Made by a program: the position numbers and the translations under genes
Notes under the pieces: model-generated
Seen by the model: the letters and a program-made list of their open reading frames with translations, nothing else
Database searches by the model: none
What the model was told of the DNA's origin: nothing
Origin: Kalaharituber pfeilii
Lineage: Eukaryota > Ascomycota > Pezizomycetes > Pezizales > Pezizaceae
NCBI GenBank assembly: GCA_015179045.1
Contig: WHUZ01000098.1
Span: 62,001 to 126,000, forward strand
Length of the DNA stretch: 64,000 bases
Reading direction: 5' to 3'
Shown: in pieces, positions 22,883 to 34,749 of the stretch
Layout of the letters: each line of letters starts with the position of its first letter
How positions within the stretch are numbered: position 1 is the first letter of the stretch

Positions 22883-24021
22883 GTGGTTTGGACGTGTGTT
22901 GTAGTAGTACTAATGCTGGAGCAGTCGATTTCCTTCTGCTTTAAACCTTCTGGCAATGAACACTCGTACTTGGCATCTGTAGCCACTTTGTCGGTGAGTT
23001 CGTCAGAAGCAGCGGAAACCGCTTGGTATGTTTCAACAGGTTGACGCAGTGGTGTAGCAGAATCCGGAGATTCTTTGGTCATTTCTCCTCCTCCATTTTC
23101 TAGTGTTTCTCTGCTCTTCCGTTCCACACTTGCAGTATGGGGAATGGGGGTTTTGCTGTTCACACGATCTTCCGCCGAGATTTCATCAGGTAGCTCTTCG
23201 TTTTGTCTTTCAATTTCACTTGCTTGAGGATCAGTATCCCACCATTCCCCCATAGCAACACATTCCTGGATAGCCTCTCCTGGTTTGGGTCCTCCTCCGA
23301 ACTTCGACGTGGTTGCTGGACTACTCGCATTTTCGTGGTTTTGCTCGGTTAAAAACTGCCGTTTGCTGCTGGCTACGTATTCATCGTCTTCCTTATCCCC
23401 GAAACCCCCCGGGAATTTCCGATTTTTGTTGAAAGGGAAAGACGAAACTGTCTTGACACAATTCGTCCAGAATGTCTGCATTTTTAATGCAAACGGAGAG
23501 TTATTTGCACTCCCGATGACCTTGGAAGTTTTCTCATCCGGCGGGATAACTTCCCGCATTCGAGATGGCTGGGACACATCGATCGTAGCTCTGGATGCTG
23601 ACAAATCTTTCTCTTGACTGCACTGGTCGCTCTCAATCGGGGTATACGCCGTTGGTAGTTTTGCCCATGACCACTTCGATCTCGGTCTTCCTTCCACCGT
23701 TGCAGTGGGAACATGGGGGCTCACAATCGGGTCTTCATGTAAATATGGCGAGCTTATATGGGATATTGTCAGGTTAGACTTGTGCTGGCAATATTGGGTC
23801 GAAGGGTTTATATGTGTCGGAGGAGGTTGCGCTAGTGGCATCCGCAAGCAGCCCAGTTTAGTGACGAGCAAGGATCCGTCAAGCGACTGCCGCGGACTTC
23901 TGGCTGGCGAAGGTGCCGGGGTATTTGGGATAGATCGCATCATCGTTTGCAGAAATTGTGGTGCAGAGCGAGATGGGGAGAGTGACGTTGAGAAAGCATC
24001 TGCATCCTGCCAGATCTTCAT
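22765..24021 (-). CDS. Hypothetical Ser/Pro-rich protein with poly-Asp tract, 3' end at copia insertion
   Basis: An open frame of 418 codons starts MKIWQDADAFSTSLSPSRS. The N-terminal part is Ser/Pro/Arg-rich (NTPAPSPARSPRQSLDGS), the middle has FWTNCVKTVSSFPFNKN, and the C-terminus has a (GAT)n-encoded run of about ten Asp before WVHRWLSLYSKNPANN. I do not recognise the family. The frame stops at TAA in KYR-stop, 5 bp from the copia element. The same bases read AG|GTAAAT, a normal splice donor, so the true gene may have continued and the copia element may sit in its intron or have removed its last exon. No start-proximal intron was needed. Confidence 0.55.
22855..22882. repeat. (ATC)n microsatellite
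   Basis: Encodes the Asp run of the hypothetical gene on the minus strand. Confidence 0.9.
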
Positions 24022-24429
24022 GTCTGAATGTAGGTCCTCTGTCCACTTACAAAGTCAAAATCTCGTCACAAGATTCCGGAACCCCGCTCTGTTAGAGTTA
24101 TCAATTAATGTTATTAAGGGATTTAACATTAGATATCTTACTCAGATGATGTCACCTATTTGAGAAGATATCAAATCTTAGCTTTCGCACGGTCAGTCTC
24201 CCTCAGAATGCTCTCTCGGAGTGCCAAGGTGCCCTCCGTAGCGAACAGCGATAAGCGATGTTCTTCTAATGAATGAGAAGCCGAATATGCAACCATGAGG
24301 CCGAAAATTATAGTCTGCGCACGAGAACGGATAAGCAACATTGAGAAAAAAAAAAAAAAAAAAAAAGAGAAAAAGAGTGCCAAGTTACAGTAACGCTTGG
24401 TAATTTCCATCCCATTTTCATCTTTGAAA
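24022..24429. other. Upstream region with poly-A run
   Basis: Upstream of the 418-codon ORF. A run of about 20 A at 24345-24366 has no recognisable LINE hairpin before it. Confidence 0.35.
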
Positions 24430-24600
24430 CTGTTCTGGCCCACCGACGAACATTTTCCGGTTCGCGAACCGGCCAGCCGATTCGTGAACCGTCCGGCCCC
24501 GTGAAAAACATATGGTGTTTTTCACGGGGCCAGCCCAGCCACGAACACCTGGCCCAGCGGCGAACATGAATGTACCTCGATGTACCTATATGTAATATAT
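24430..24600. repeat. P-block repeat with two long palindromes
   Basis: Contains CCGGTTCGCGAACCGG (24457-24472). It also has a 14-bp stem, CCCCGTGAAAAACA / TGTTTTTCACGGGG, with a 5-nt loop (24497-24529). GTTCTGGCCCACCGACGAAC lies at one side. Confidence 0.8.
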
Positions 24601-24612
24601 ATACTCGCTTAT

Positions 24613-24786
24613 TTTTTTTTTTTATACATCATTACTCGCATGCCGCCTTGCAGGCTATGGCGAGGGTTTAGATACATGAATGATAATCAACGGAAAAATA
24701 AGTAACAGATAAGGAGATAAAGTGAAAATATGACCGGTTACTCCGCCGCCCAGTCCATCACCTCCGCCAACGTTCTCCCCCCCCCC
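24613..24786 (-). mobile_element. LINE family A, 5'-truncated, with target duplication
   Basis: Flanked by TATATACTCGCTTAT (24598-24612 and 24787-24801). The hairpin arms are GCCT/AGGC instead of GCCC/GGGC, a paired change. Confidence 0.88.
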
Positions 24787-24897
24787 TATATACTCGCTTA
24801 TGATTTAATGTAATAGTGATCTATCATACAGCCAGCTAAGCAATTTCCACAGTCTCCTATCCCCCTATGCAGTCATCTATGTACAGACAATAGTACT

Positions 24898-25440
24898 TTT
24901 TTTTTTTTTTTTTAATCATTACTCGCATGCCGCAGTATGGGCTATGGCGAGGTATTTATTAAAGAAAGAAAATTAACCGTCACTAAATACATGTGGTGCC
25001 CGCGATACTCATACATGGTGCGGGTAGAATGTACACACTGGTCAATACAGCCTATTTCCTCCGTCTGTCCGGCTCGTATTGAGTGGTCCTCAACCATTTC
25101 CCACCTAACCTAACTCTGTCTACGCCCGTCGCTGCCTCCAAGTACACCATGACCGAGCTGGTCATTTTTCCTTCTTCCAATAGCGCGGTCTTTCGTCTCA
25201 GCCACCTTATCCCCACGGTCTTGCTTAGCCTATCATTCCCGGACTCCAACCATTTCCGGACCTTCCCTAAATATACATCACTATGTTCACTCTCATTCTC
25301 CTGGTTAGTACATTGACCAGCATTGCTTTTATTACAAGAATAAGAACATTTAACCTTTTGACATATGCATGTACAACGAAGAGAAGAACAGGTACCTAGA
25401 CAAGAACATGAAATTTTGTCTTGACAAGTTTTATCATGAT
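24898..25440 (-). mobile_element. LINE family A copy with ORF1-like end
   Basis: Poly-T, the family A hairpin (CATTACTCGCATGCCGC...GGGCTATGGCGAG) and the UTR motif with CCCGC/GCGGG are followed by a minus-strand ORF1-like frame (25316-25052). Its landmarks are LGKVRKWLESG, VGIRWLRRKTALLEEGK, SSVMVYLE, VRLGGKWLRTTQYE. The stop lies about 100 nt before the hairpin. The right boundary is uncertain. Confidence 0.75.
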
Positions 25441-25445
25441 GAGGT

Positions 25446-26097
25446 TGCTTAAAGTGGGTACTTGGCACTTGCAGGGCTCTTATTATCTACTGTTTCTGGT
25501 AATACAACCACCAAACTTTTCATTCTTGGCATCAACGCAATCCCTGTTACTGCCACAATATAATACCAGAATGGCGGAGGATTCCGGAAATCTCTACCTA
25601 TGAAGATAACACTCCAAAATTTCGCTTAGAGTAAGAAGAATACTAGAAGCATATTTAGTAATTTTCTTCTAGTGTTTCGGGTAACAATAATTAAGTTATG
25701 ATTACAAATTGGTATTCTTAACTATAGCAGTCTAGAAGCGTAGTGAATTATTAATTAAACTGTCTGTATTATCTTCTAGTATGTGGGTAAGTAGTAGCAA
25801 CTTATCACCGACAGCAACTTTCAAGTGGCAACTTGTAGGTGGCAACTTGTCAGTGGCAATAGGGCTGTGCTAGCATACAGTAACTGGCTTATCAATTAAC
25901 GCTGGTAGCAGAATGTTTCTCTATACTCAATCACTGGTAGTACGTAGAGGTACCTAGTGGTACTTGTACTAAACCAGTGTTCGTCGGTGGGCTGGCCCAT
26001 TCGCGAATCAGCCAGCCCACCGACGAATTGGCCGATTCGCGAATGGGCCTGGCCGGTTCGCGAACCGCAATGTTCGTCGGTAGGCCAGAACAAAACC
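25446..26097. repeat. Repeat family R1 ending in a P block
   Basis: 25646-26095 is nearly the same as 35296-35760, including TTCTTCTAGTGTTTCGG and repeated GCAACTT-type blocks. The P block follows with nested palindromes (CATTCGCGAATCAGCC...GATTCGCGAATGGGCC). An older copy is at 41920-42490. Confidence 0.7.
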
Positions 26098-26956
26098 AAA
26101 CTGATTGCGGTTGTAGGCAAGGAATAACATGTAGAAGCCTTCTGCGCAGTAAGCTAAAGTACCTTTACCCTAAGCGACTTTGACAAGCCATACGTAAAAT
26201 CAAAGACCACTTTCCTTTCGGACGCCGAACTCACCACCGGGTCGCAACGCCGCAACAAAGCGGTGCTCCCCTTAAATTCACATCAGCGAGGACTCGGGAC
26301 CGCCTGAGCAAGACTACCGGCCTTTTCCACGGAATTTAGCCCCAGCGACTAGTCAAAGGAGGGAGAACATTTGGACTCATCGCGACCAAAATTTTCTACC
26401 CCTTTCCTGCCAAGCCTAATTAAAGCAGCGAAGGGGACATTACGCCGCCAGCAGTTGAGTCGCACTAGGTACGGAGTCCGTAGCGAGTCAACTGCAAACA
26501 CCAAAATTCATGCCGCTTTAACAACCTGTGACCTTGACCCCGGGATTTACAGAGGTGGAAAGACAGCGGGACAGAATTGAGGAAAGAACAGGAGTATTCA
26601 GAAATACACTGGAGAAAACATGGAGAGTATGGGAAAGCTTGGGCTGTCCGCCCTGCGAAGGAGTGGGAGAAAGAGTTTGTAGTGGTCACCGGTGGAAGGC
26701 AGTTCAAAATCCATGGGGCTACGGAATGGAGAGAATTTACAGGATTCGAGCTGCAGGAGTGGAGGAGGCCCTCATTCAGGCTGCGAAGAACGCAGAAACT
26801 GTTGCATATTTTGAAAGAATCAGTAGGCTATATGACCAGTGAAGCCATGCGGAGGCAGTTGAATAAGAATTCGAAGCGCACGGGGCAACCGAGGCGCAGT
26901 GGATGGATTTGGCCCACAGCATCAGGGAAGGGATTGCTATTCAACCAGGAAAACCT
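26098..26956. other. Unassigned region with open frames
   Basis: The frame at 26577-26940 (+) reads ...EWEKEFVVVTGGRQFKIHGA and looks coding, but I do not recognise it. A second frame overlaps it, so I make no gene call. Confidence 0.2.
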
Positions 26957-27065
26957 AGCCCTTTTTTTTTTTTTTTTTTTAATTCACGTGACCCCACATG
27001 CAGCTGTTCGCCATGGCAGGGCCCCTGGGTCGACCCTCAAAGCCCGGAGGCAGGCTTACCTAACT
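26957..27065 (-). mobile_element. LINE family B 3' tail, minus
   Basis: Poly-T is followed by the reverse complement of the family B tail (TCACGTGACCCCACATGCAGCTGTTCGCCATGGCAGGG, ending AAGCCCGGAGGCAGGC). No ORF2 end is recognised beyond it. Confidence 0.8.
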
Positions 27066-27584
27066 ACCCTTCCGCCGCTACCTCTACAAACGGAAAACTC
27101 GACCCCTCCCCGCCCCACCTCCCCGGGGCAATAAAAATAGTTATGGTTGGGGACATCTGTACGCGGAGTAAATTGCACCCCAACTTCAACGCTCTAAAGC
27201 GCAACTAACATAATTAGATAAAATTAGTTTCGTGTCGTGATATGATAGATCAGGCAATGAAGAATAAAGTTACGAAGCGATATCTATTTATTTGATTTTT
27301 TGTTATAGTGTTTCATAGAGTTAAAGATCAGGAATTTTATATGGAGAGAGGTCATAAATGTCGCCCTTTAGTAATCACCAAATATAGTATAGTATATAGT
27401 AGTCTAGCTAAAAGTGGAAAGCAGGTAACCGAAAATGGAATAGAACATGTACTAGTACATCTCTTATGCAATACCCTTTACTACTTGGTTTTATGTTGTG
27501 TGCGACTGATGCAATAGATATATGCAAGTTGGCAGCTAGGCTAGGATATGTAGAGTGTGACAGTGTGATCGGGCGGTAGAAGCA

Positions 27585-27672
27585 GCAACAGTAGTGCGAG
27601 CAGTAGCAGCAGTGCGAGCAGTAGCAGCAGTGTGAGCAGTAGCAGCAGTAGCAGCAGTGCGGGCAGTGGGAG
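27585..27672. repeat. AGC/AGT microsatellite
   Basis: Interrupted AGC, AGT and GCG triplets. Open frames on both strands are homopolymeric and not taken as genes. Confidence 0.85.
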
Positions 27673-27840
27673 TTGTACAGTGGTAGAAGCTGTAGAGCCG
27701 TGGGAGAACGATGGAGCGGTGGAAGGTGGGAAGAATACCTTCAAACTTGCTGCATACTATCGGGCAGAACGTGCATGTACCCATGTAAATGCAGTGCTTA
27801 GTCATCGAACCAAATGTCGCCCCTACTCCGCGGCTCGATC

Positions 27841-27921
27841 TAGTCTCGTGCCCAGCCGCTACGGCGCGCACGTGATTTACGTATTATTATTTTTTTCACG
27901 TTGCGGCTGGGCACGAGACTA
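27841..27921. mobile_element. 81-bp foldback MITE with 9-bp target duplication
   Basis: Terminal arms TAGTCTCGTGCCCAGCCGC and exact complement. GGCTCGATC stands on both sides (27832-27840 and 27922-27930). A 9-bp duplication points to a Mutator-like mobiliser. Confidence 0.88.
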
Positions 27922-28126
27922 GGCTCGATCCTGGCTTCGGTAGGCTGTCGCTCCTGGTTCTGAATTTCCATAGTGCGACTAAAACCGATCCCCATCCGAT
28001 GCCCTGTCCTTTGGCTTGGAGTGAGTTCAGTATGTCGTACCACTCCGGTATGAATTCGTCTTCCCAGCCTTGGGGAGGCGGCGGGGCCTGGGGGAAGGTG
28101 GTCCTTGTCTTCTTGCCTTTGGGCAT
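27896..28126 (-). CDS. Small hypothetical ORF, 3' end inside the MITE
   Basis: Starts MPKGKKTRTTFPQAPPPPQG and continues WEDEFIPEWYDILNSLQAKG. The last residues come from the MITE, so the original end is probably lost. The family is not recognised. Confidence 0.25.
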   Translation of the reverse strand: MPKGKKTRTTFPQAPPPPQGWEDEFIPEWYDILNSLQAKGQGIGWGSVLVALWKFRTRSDSLPKPGSSLVSCPAAT

Positions 28127-28746
28127 TTTGTCATTGTTCGATTGGCTGTCTGGGCTGTTTCTTGGCGTGCGGGGATGTGGGCGGTGTGTTTGGCAACGAT
28201 GGTGGTGAGCTGAAGGTTTCCCAGAAATTTCACCCCTCGGGGGAAATTTGTTATGTCGGGTATTTGGGAATAAAATTCGGATCAAAAGACTTAGCTCGCT
28301 GAGCGCTTTCGATCTATGTAGGTTTCAGGGGGGGGGACGTCGTTGTTGTGGAGTCGCTTCCAAACGCTCGTCCTGAGGTAGTTGTCCACCTTACAAGCTG
28401 ACTTGAACTCTGTCTCGAAACTCCAGAACTGGCGACCAGATATTCTACCCTAAGTGCAGCGCCATGAGAGACCTGCTACCGAAATCCCTAGGTCTTACTA
28501 CCCCTAAAAAGATCAGAACAATTGGGGTAGGAATATGCGCCAAGAATTCGTCTCATCCCACGTACCCCGCTCTCTTTTGCAGAGCCGCAACTCCCCTCGA
28601 ATCTCACCTACATCTACGAATCTGCATTATTCCGAAATCCAAACCTACCTCCGGTGCCGAGCCTCTAACAAAATTAACATATCTTATCAGTATACCTTCA
28701 CGATACATATCCCGAATCTGATTGCATATTCTTATAGCATCGGGAA
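28127..28746. other. Upstream region of NLR1
   Basis: No supported ORF. It probably holds the promoter of the NLR gene starting at 28747. Confidence 0.3.
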
Positions 28747-29805
28747 ATGGATCCCTTTTCCATTTCAACTGGAGTCGCTGGCTTCCTCTCCTTAGCGCTC
28801 CAGCTTGGGAAGATCCTGAGCAATTATACAAGCCAGGTCAATTCTGCTCCAAAGGATGCTCAGGACTTACTCACTGAGATTACTGCTCTGAGTTATACCC
28901 TCGAACAGCTGATTACCTTCCTGACAAAGCAAGACATCAAAGGGAATTTTCATCAAACTTCTGCACTTTGTATCGTAATTGAGATTTCTAAGAGCAAGAT
29001 TGAAAGGCTTCATCCAAAATTAGTCAAGTTTCAAGTGTCAGGGGGATTTAGTGACCGCTTGAAATGGCCGTTCAAGAGAGAAGAGTGTGTAGAGATAGTC
29101 CAAACATTGCATCGCTGCACTCAAACAATCGAATTTTCGTTGACCATTGCGAACTGGTATTTCTAATTCTCTAGACATTTGCATTTCCAAATACTAAGTG
29201 ATTATAGTGAACTTCTATCGAAGACATCCGGAGAGGTCATAATAAGCTTATCGCAGCAAAAGCAGCAAATAGACTCCGTTATGTCATTGTTTCCTGTTAT
29301 TCCAGATCAAATGTCAAAGATGAGCGCGACCCTTGCTGAGGTCTTGGGTTTCGTCTCAACGCTCGATCAACTGGTTATTGATATGCAGCAAATCAAGCTT
29401 GGTGTGCAGAACTTGCAGCTGAACATGGACGGTGCGTGTACTTACTACTATTTTCTACTAATTCTAGTGAGGCTTATATATACTTACTCCCTTTTAGTGG
29501 AGAACACCGCAAAACTCCTGGCATGGTTGTCACCACTTGAGCCACAGAAACGTCATCAAGATGTCAAATCTAGCCGACTCAACAATACAGGAACTTGGAT
29601 TCTTCAAACAGACCAATTTAAGGCTTGGCTATCTAGCAGTATTGAAAGACCAAGTGAACGCATTCTAGGTTGCTATGGGATGCCCGGGGCTGGGAAAACA
29701 GTCATTGCGTATATATCCCTAGCCGCTGTTTTGAATCTATTGCTGCCCATATAGTATTACAGCGTCACTAATGGTTCTTGAAGGTCTGTTGTCATTGATC
29801 ACCTA

Positions 29806-31542
29806 GAGTGCTTCACCTAGAAACCGATCATCACCGGGAAACCGATCAAGTCCATTACCTTACATACAGAGCTGCTGTGAATGCAAATGACACTCAAGTG
29901 GCCTCAAATTAAAGCCAGAGCATGGGAAAACATAGTGAATGATTTTTTGCACTTTCTTTTCCCAGCTTGTCGCATCTGAGGGGTGACATATACTGGAATA
30001 TATGCAACCCTATTCTAGCGTATACTTTTGAGTCACCATATGTGAATGAGATTACCTGAGGCTTTTGCATCTCAATATATCCTCTACTGCTTATGCTAAG
30101 TAAGTATACCAAGTTTTGTGATCATTGGACTTATCAGTACAGAGTTACTACCATGTCAAAAAATACATTTTCGCTTACTTAGATTGATAGCAGTGTTGAG
30201 CTATTATTTGATGAGAAAGATGCACAGAGACTTTGTAAAGCTATATAATTGTAATACATGCATAGGGAAATGTTTTTTGAATAGATTGCAGCATTGACAA
30301 ATAGTCGGGGCAGTTGAGCACTACAAGATATACATATATGCAAAATCCTAACTTCTTCACATAATATATAGCAGTGTATGCCAATATTGGTCACTAAAGG
30401 TTCAGAAACATAGTCTGCTAGCTTCATGTACTATCACCGGCACTACTACCACTCGATGGGGTGCTAAAGGGCTGACTCAGAATGAGCACTACATATCGAA
30501 TATATATGCATATGTATATTCCATGCATGCGCTATGTGACAGCAGTAAAATGTGCTGCTATCGTAAAGGTGATATGAACTACTAAGAAGAACTAGTTAGA
30601 ATTGCTAGTCAAGTTTCTTTTTCACCTGGTAGAGGTTAATTCTCTATGCGTACTATCTCTATTACTTATACTATTGAAGTATTCATTTCTATACTAATAA
30701 GGGTCTATACCATACGGAATTATACTGTATTAAGGACAATATGAGACTTGACTAGTAAACTTATTTCCACTGCCATGTATCTCATAGGTATTAGTCCTAT
30801 AAGTATTTATTCACTGCTTATAATACACATTCGATACTTACTCACTGGTGCAGTTATAGTAGTCCTATAGGATCTAATGGAGCCCTAAGTATATCCTACA
30901 TAAGCTTACAAGCAATAGTATGACAGTGCTAAGGCATGTTTCTAAACCTCTAGCGACTCATATTGGGCATACACTGCTACGTACTATGTGAGGAAGTTAG
31001 GATTTTGCATATATGTATATCTTGTAGTGCTCGACTGCCCCGACTATTTGTCAATGCTGCAATCTATTCAAAAAACATTTCCCTATGCATGTATTACAAT
31101 TATATAGCTTTACAAAGTCTCTGTGCATCTTTCTCATCAAATAATAGCTCAACACTGCTATCAATCTAAGTAAGCGAAAATGTATTTTTTGACATGGTAG
31201 TAACTCTGTACTGATAAGTCCAATGATCACAAAACTTGGTATACTTACTTAGCATAAGCAGTAGAGGATATATTGAGATGCAAAAGCCTCAGGTAATCTC
31301 ATTCACATATGGTGACTCAAAAGTATACGCTAGAATAGGGTTGCATATATTCCAGTATATGTCACCCCTCAGATGTGACAATCTGGGAAAAGAAAGTGCA
31401 AAAAATAATTTACTATGTTCTCCCCTGCTCTGGCTTTAATTTGAGGCCACTTGAGTGTCATTTGCATTCACAGCAGCTCTGTATGTAAGGTAATGGACTT
31501 GATCGGTTTCCCGGTGATGATCGGTTTCTAGGTGAAGCACTC
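29806..31542. mobile_element. 1.74-kb foldback transposon with ~0.6-kb inverted arms
   Basis: The arms are 29806 to about 30415 and about 30936 to 31542, near-identical in inverted orientation, around a ~520-bp AT-rich loop. The ends are GAGTGCTTCACC / GGTGAAGCACTC. TA flanks both sides (29804-29805, 31543-31544), and excision to one TA restores the NLR1 reading frame. No transposase-like frame is present, and the two mirrored 67-68 residue ORFs are by-products of the inverted arms. The TA target suggests mobilisation by a Tc1/mariner-type enzyme. Confidence 0.93.
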
Positions 31543-32989
31543 TATCTCTCAAAGTCGAGCAACCAAGAGCAGCTATCATCTACATCTACTGTGACTATCG
31601 GGACCAGAAAGACCAAGTTCCTCTACATCTTGTTGGAAGTCTCGTAAAGCAATTGGTGCTGAGACTCTCCTCATCTTCTCGACCATTACCTGAGATGATC
31701 ACCAAGAAGTTCGCATCTGCTAGGACGTCAAGTGCAAGGCTACACCTTGATGATGCCAGAGCTATGTTGAAGGATCTTGTACAAAAGTTTGACATCACCT
31801 TTATCTGCATTGATGCAATGGATGAGTTGGAAGACCAAACAAGAATAGAGTTCCTCGCATTAACCAAGGATATTTTGCACATGGAGTGCTCCAGTTCTGA
31901 AACCCAGTCTAACAGCGTGGTACGGTTATTTTTCACTGGGCGGCCAAACGTCAGAGACCAAGTGTATCTAGTTCTGGGGAGAAAATTAGGCTCGTTAGAG
32001 ATTGTGGCTAAGGATGAGGACCTCCGGAGATACCTCACGCACAAGATTGATAGCGATCCGTCACCTGAAGCTATGAATAGCAAGCTCAAGGGTGAAGTAT
32101 TACAGGTGTTATTGGAAAAGTCTCAAGGAATGTAAGTTTTAACCGTGCCATATAAATCAAGTCGATATTAATCCTCTTTGTCAGGTTTCTACTCCCTGCG
32201 TTACACATAAACATGATTTTGCAAAAGCCAACGATTAGGAAGCGACGAGATGCACTATACAATCTACCAACTGGTCTCTATGCTGCCTATGAGATAACTA
32301 TATCCAGAATTCAACAATCAGCCCGTAGAGCAGAGCTAGGTATGAAAGTGCTCATGTGGGTATGCCTGGCCGAGAGACCACTACAAGTGAAAGAACTCCG
32401 CCATGCATTGGCTGTGGAGGACAAAGACCCAGCCTTGGATGAGGAGAATATTCCTTCTGAGAAGACGCTCCTTGATTGCTGCTATGGATTAGTCATTATT
32501 GATGATGAGAGCTCCTCTGTGCGTCTAGTGCACTATACACTCCAAGAATATTTTAAGTCACACAGCGAAAATCACTTTCCAACTGGCCATATTTCCCTCG
32601 CGAGGACGTGTTTAACGTACCTAAATTTCAGTCCTTTAGCTTGTCCTTGTGAGTCAGAGAATGAACTCGATCAACTTAATGCAGACTTCCCGTTACTGAA
32701 CTATGCTTCTTGTCAGTGGGGCCACCACGCGCAAAAGCAGTGTGACGAGTCTGTAGAGGCACTGGCTACAAAACTGCTTCGGCTATATCATCCTGCAGGA
32801 GTTCAGCAATTGAGCCGAGTTCTCATCCGTAACCGTGGCTATGACTATGACTTCGATATCTACGGAGAGTGGTGGAATGGTGCCTTTTGCGGGATACATG
32901 CTGTTGTGTACTTTGGAGTTGAGAGTATTCTGCGAGTGTTACCACAAGCTCCAAACCTAAATTCAACCGCACAACGCAGGGATGGTGTC

Positions 32990-34440
32990 AGTCCGTTGGC
33001 TTTTGCGATCTGGTACTTCCGCAACGAGACTGTAGTGCGCTTGCTCCTTGAGCGAGCCGATGTCAATATAAATGCGAAGGATCAAGGGGGCAGGACTCCG
33101 CTTTCATATGGTTCTGAGGAAGGCCATGAGGCTGTAGTACGCATGCTGCTTGAACGAGCCGATATCGAAGCCGATGCAAAGGATCAAGGGGGCAGGACTC
33201 CGCTTTCATATGCTTCTGAGGAAGGCCATGAGGCTGTAGTACGCATGCTGCTTGAACGAGCCAATATCGAAGCCGATGCAAAGGATCAAAGAGGCAGGAC
33301 TCCACTTTCATACGCTGCGGCTGCGAGAGGCAATGAGGCTGTAGTACGCTTGCTTGTTGAGCGAGCCGACGTCAAGGCCGACGCAAAGGATCAAAGAGGC
33401 AGGACTCCGCTTTCATACGCTGCTGACAGAGGCAATGAGGCTGTAGTGCGCTTGCTCCTTGAGCAAGCCGATATCGAAGCCGACACAAAGGATCAAAGAG
33501 GCAGGACTCCGCTTTCATACGCTGCTGAGAGAGGCAATGAGGCTGTAGTGCGCTTGCTCCTTGAGCGAGCCGATATCGAAGCCGACACAAAGGATCAAAG
33601 AGGCAGGACTCCACTTTCATATGCTTCGGCTTGGGGAGGCAATGAGGCTGTACTGCGCTTGCTTCTTGAGCGAGCCAATGTCGATATAAATGCGAAGGAT
33701 CAAGGGGGCAAGACTCTGCTTTCATACGCTGCTGAGAGAGCTAATGAGGATTTAGTACGGTTGCTTGTTGAGCGAGCCGATATCGAAGCCGACGCAAAGG
33801 ATCAAAGAGGCAGGACTCCGCTTTCATACGCTGCGGCGCGGGGAGGCAATGAGGCTGTAGTGCGATTGCTTCTTGAGCGAGCCGATATCGAAGCCGACGC
33901 AAAGGATCAAAGAGGCAGGACTCCGCTTTCATACGCTGCTGAGGGTGGCCATGAGGCTGTAGTGCGATTGCTTCTTGAGCGAGCCGATACCGAAGCCGAT
34001 GCAAAGGATCAAGAGGGTAGGACTCCGCTTTCATACGCTGCGGCTAGGAGAGGCAATAAGGTTGTAGTGCGCTTGCTTCTTGAGCGAGCCGATATCGAAG
34101 CCGACGCAAAGGATCAAAAGAGCAGGACTCCGCTTTCATACGCTGCTGACAGAGGCAATGAGGCTGTAGTACGCTTGCTTGTTGAGCGAGCCGATGTCAA
34201 GGCCGACGCAAAGGATCAAAGAGGCAGGACTCCGCTTTCATACGTTGCAGCTGGGAACGGCAATGAGGCTGTAGTACGCATGCTGCTTGAACGAGCCGAT
34301 ATCGAAGCCGATGCAAAGGATCAAGCGGGCTGGACTCCGCTGTCACATGCTGCTCAGAGAGGCCATGAGGCTGTTGTAGCCTTGCTTATTGTGCGAGCGG
34401 ACGTGAATGTAAATGCAAGGGACTGCAATGGCAAGAGTCC
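32990..34440 (+). repeat. Homogenised ankyrin-coding tandem repeats
   Basis: Units of 99 or 102 bp encode variants of RTPLSYAAxRGNEAVVRLLL and ERADIEADAKDQRG. Neighbouring units are almost the same at DNA level, including silent positions. This indicates recent unit gain or gene conversion. Confidence 0.92.
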
Positions 34441-34749
34441 ACTTTTATATGCTGTCGAGGAGGCTTCTCTGAGTGAGACTACAGTGAGTTACTCCTTGAG
34501 TGAGCTGATGTTGACATAACTGCAGAGCCCACACAATTCCGCCGTATGTCTCCTCGTTGGCTTCTCGGAGGGGACCCTGAGCGTGTGATACGCAAGCTCC
34601 TTGAGCGAGCTGATATCGACCTACACGCAAAAGATAACTTTGGCAATACTCCTCTTTCGGTCGCCAATAAGGGATGGAATAAGACTATCGCGTGCTTACT
34701 TTCTGAGCGAGCAGCATTGAATGTAGGGGTGAAGCCATGCAGTGAATAG

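Larger units (their letters stand above)
28747..34749 (+). pseudogene. NLR1: NACHT-ankyrin STAND protein gene, broken by a transposon and 3' decay
   Basis: Exons read 28747-29156, 29208-29431, 29498-29708, 29784-29805 joined to 31545-32131, and 32185-34519. Introns are 51, 66, 75 and 53 nt, all GT-AG. The N-terminus (MDPFSISTGVAGFLSLALQL) is the hydrophobic helical domain common at the front of fungal STAND proteins. NACHT follows, with AWLSPLEPQKRHQDVKS, Walker A GMPGAGKT and Walker B FICIDAMDELE, then a winged-helix-like region (LMWVCLAERPLQVKELRHAL) and about 15 ankyrin units of 33-34 residues. STAND proteins oligomerise on ligand binding and often trigger heterokaryon incompatibility or defence. 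The foldback element at 29806-31542 lies right after Walker A; without it the frame is continuous (1262 codons). Downstream, a frameshift near 34480 and a CGA-to-TGA-type stop cut the last repeats (34500-34749). Confidence 0.9.

Noticed and set aside
27536..27871. Ala/Thr- or Ser-rich ORFs over the AGC repeat
   Set aside because: Compositional frames of a microsatellite.
29157..29207. In-frame TAA in NLR1 at about 29164 as evidence of a pseudogene
   Set aside because: It falls in a 51-nt GT-AG intron with a TACTAAG branch site.
29909..31439. Mirrored 67-68 residue ORFs in the foldback arms as a transposon protein
   Set aside because: Too short, no motif, and mirrored simply because the arms are inverted copies.
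33063..34034. Three antisense ORFs across the ankyrin array
   Set aside because: Shadows of the tandem repeats; no independent coding signal.
32990..34440. CRISPR-like regular repeats
   Set aside because: Units are contiguous ankyrin codons without spacers, in a eukaryotic gene.
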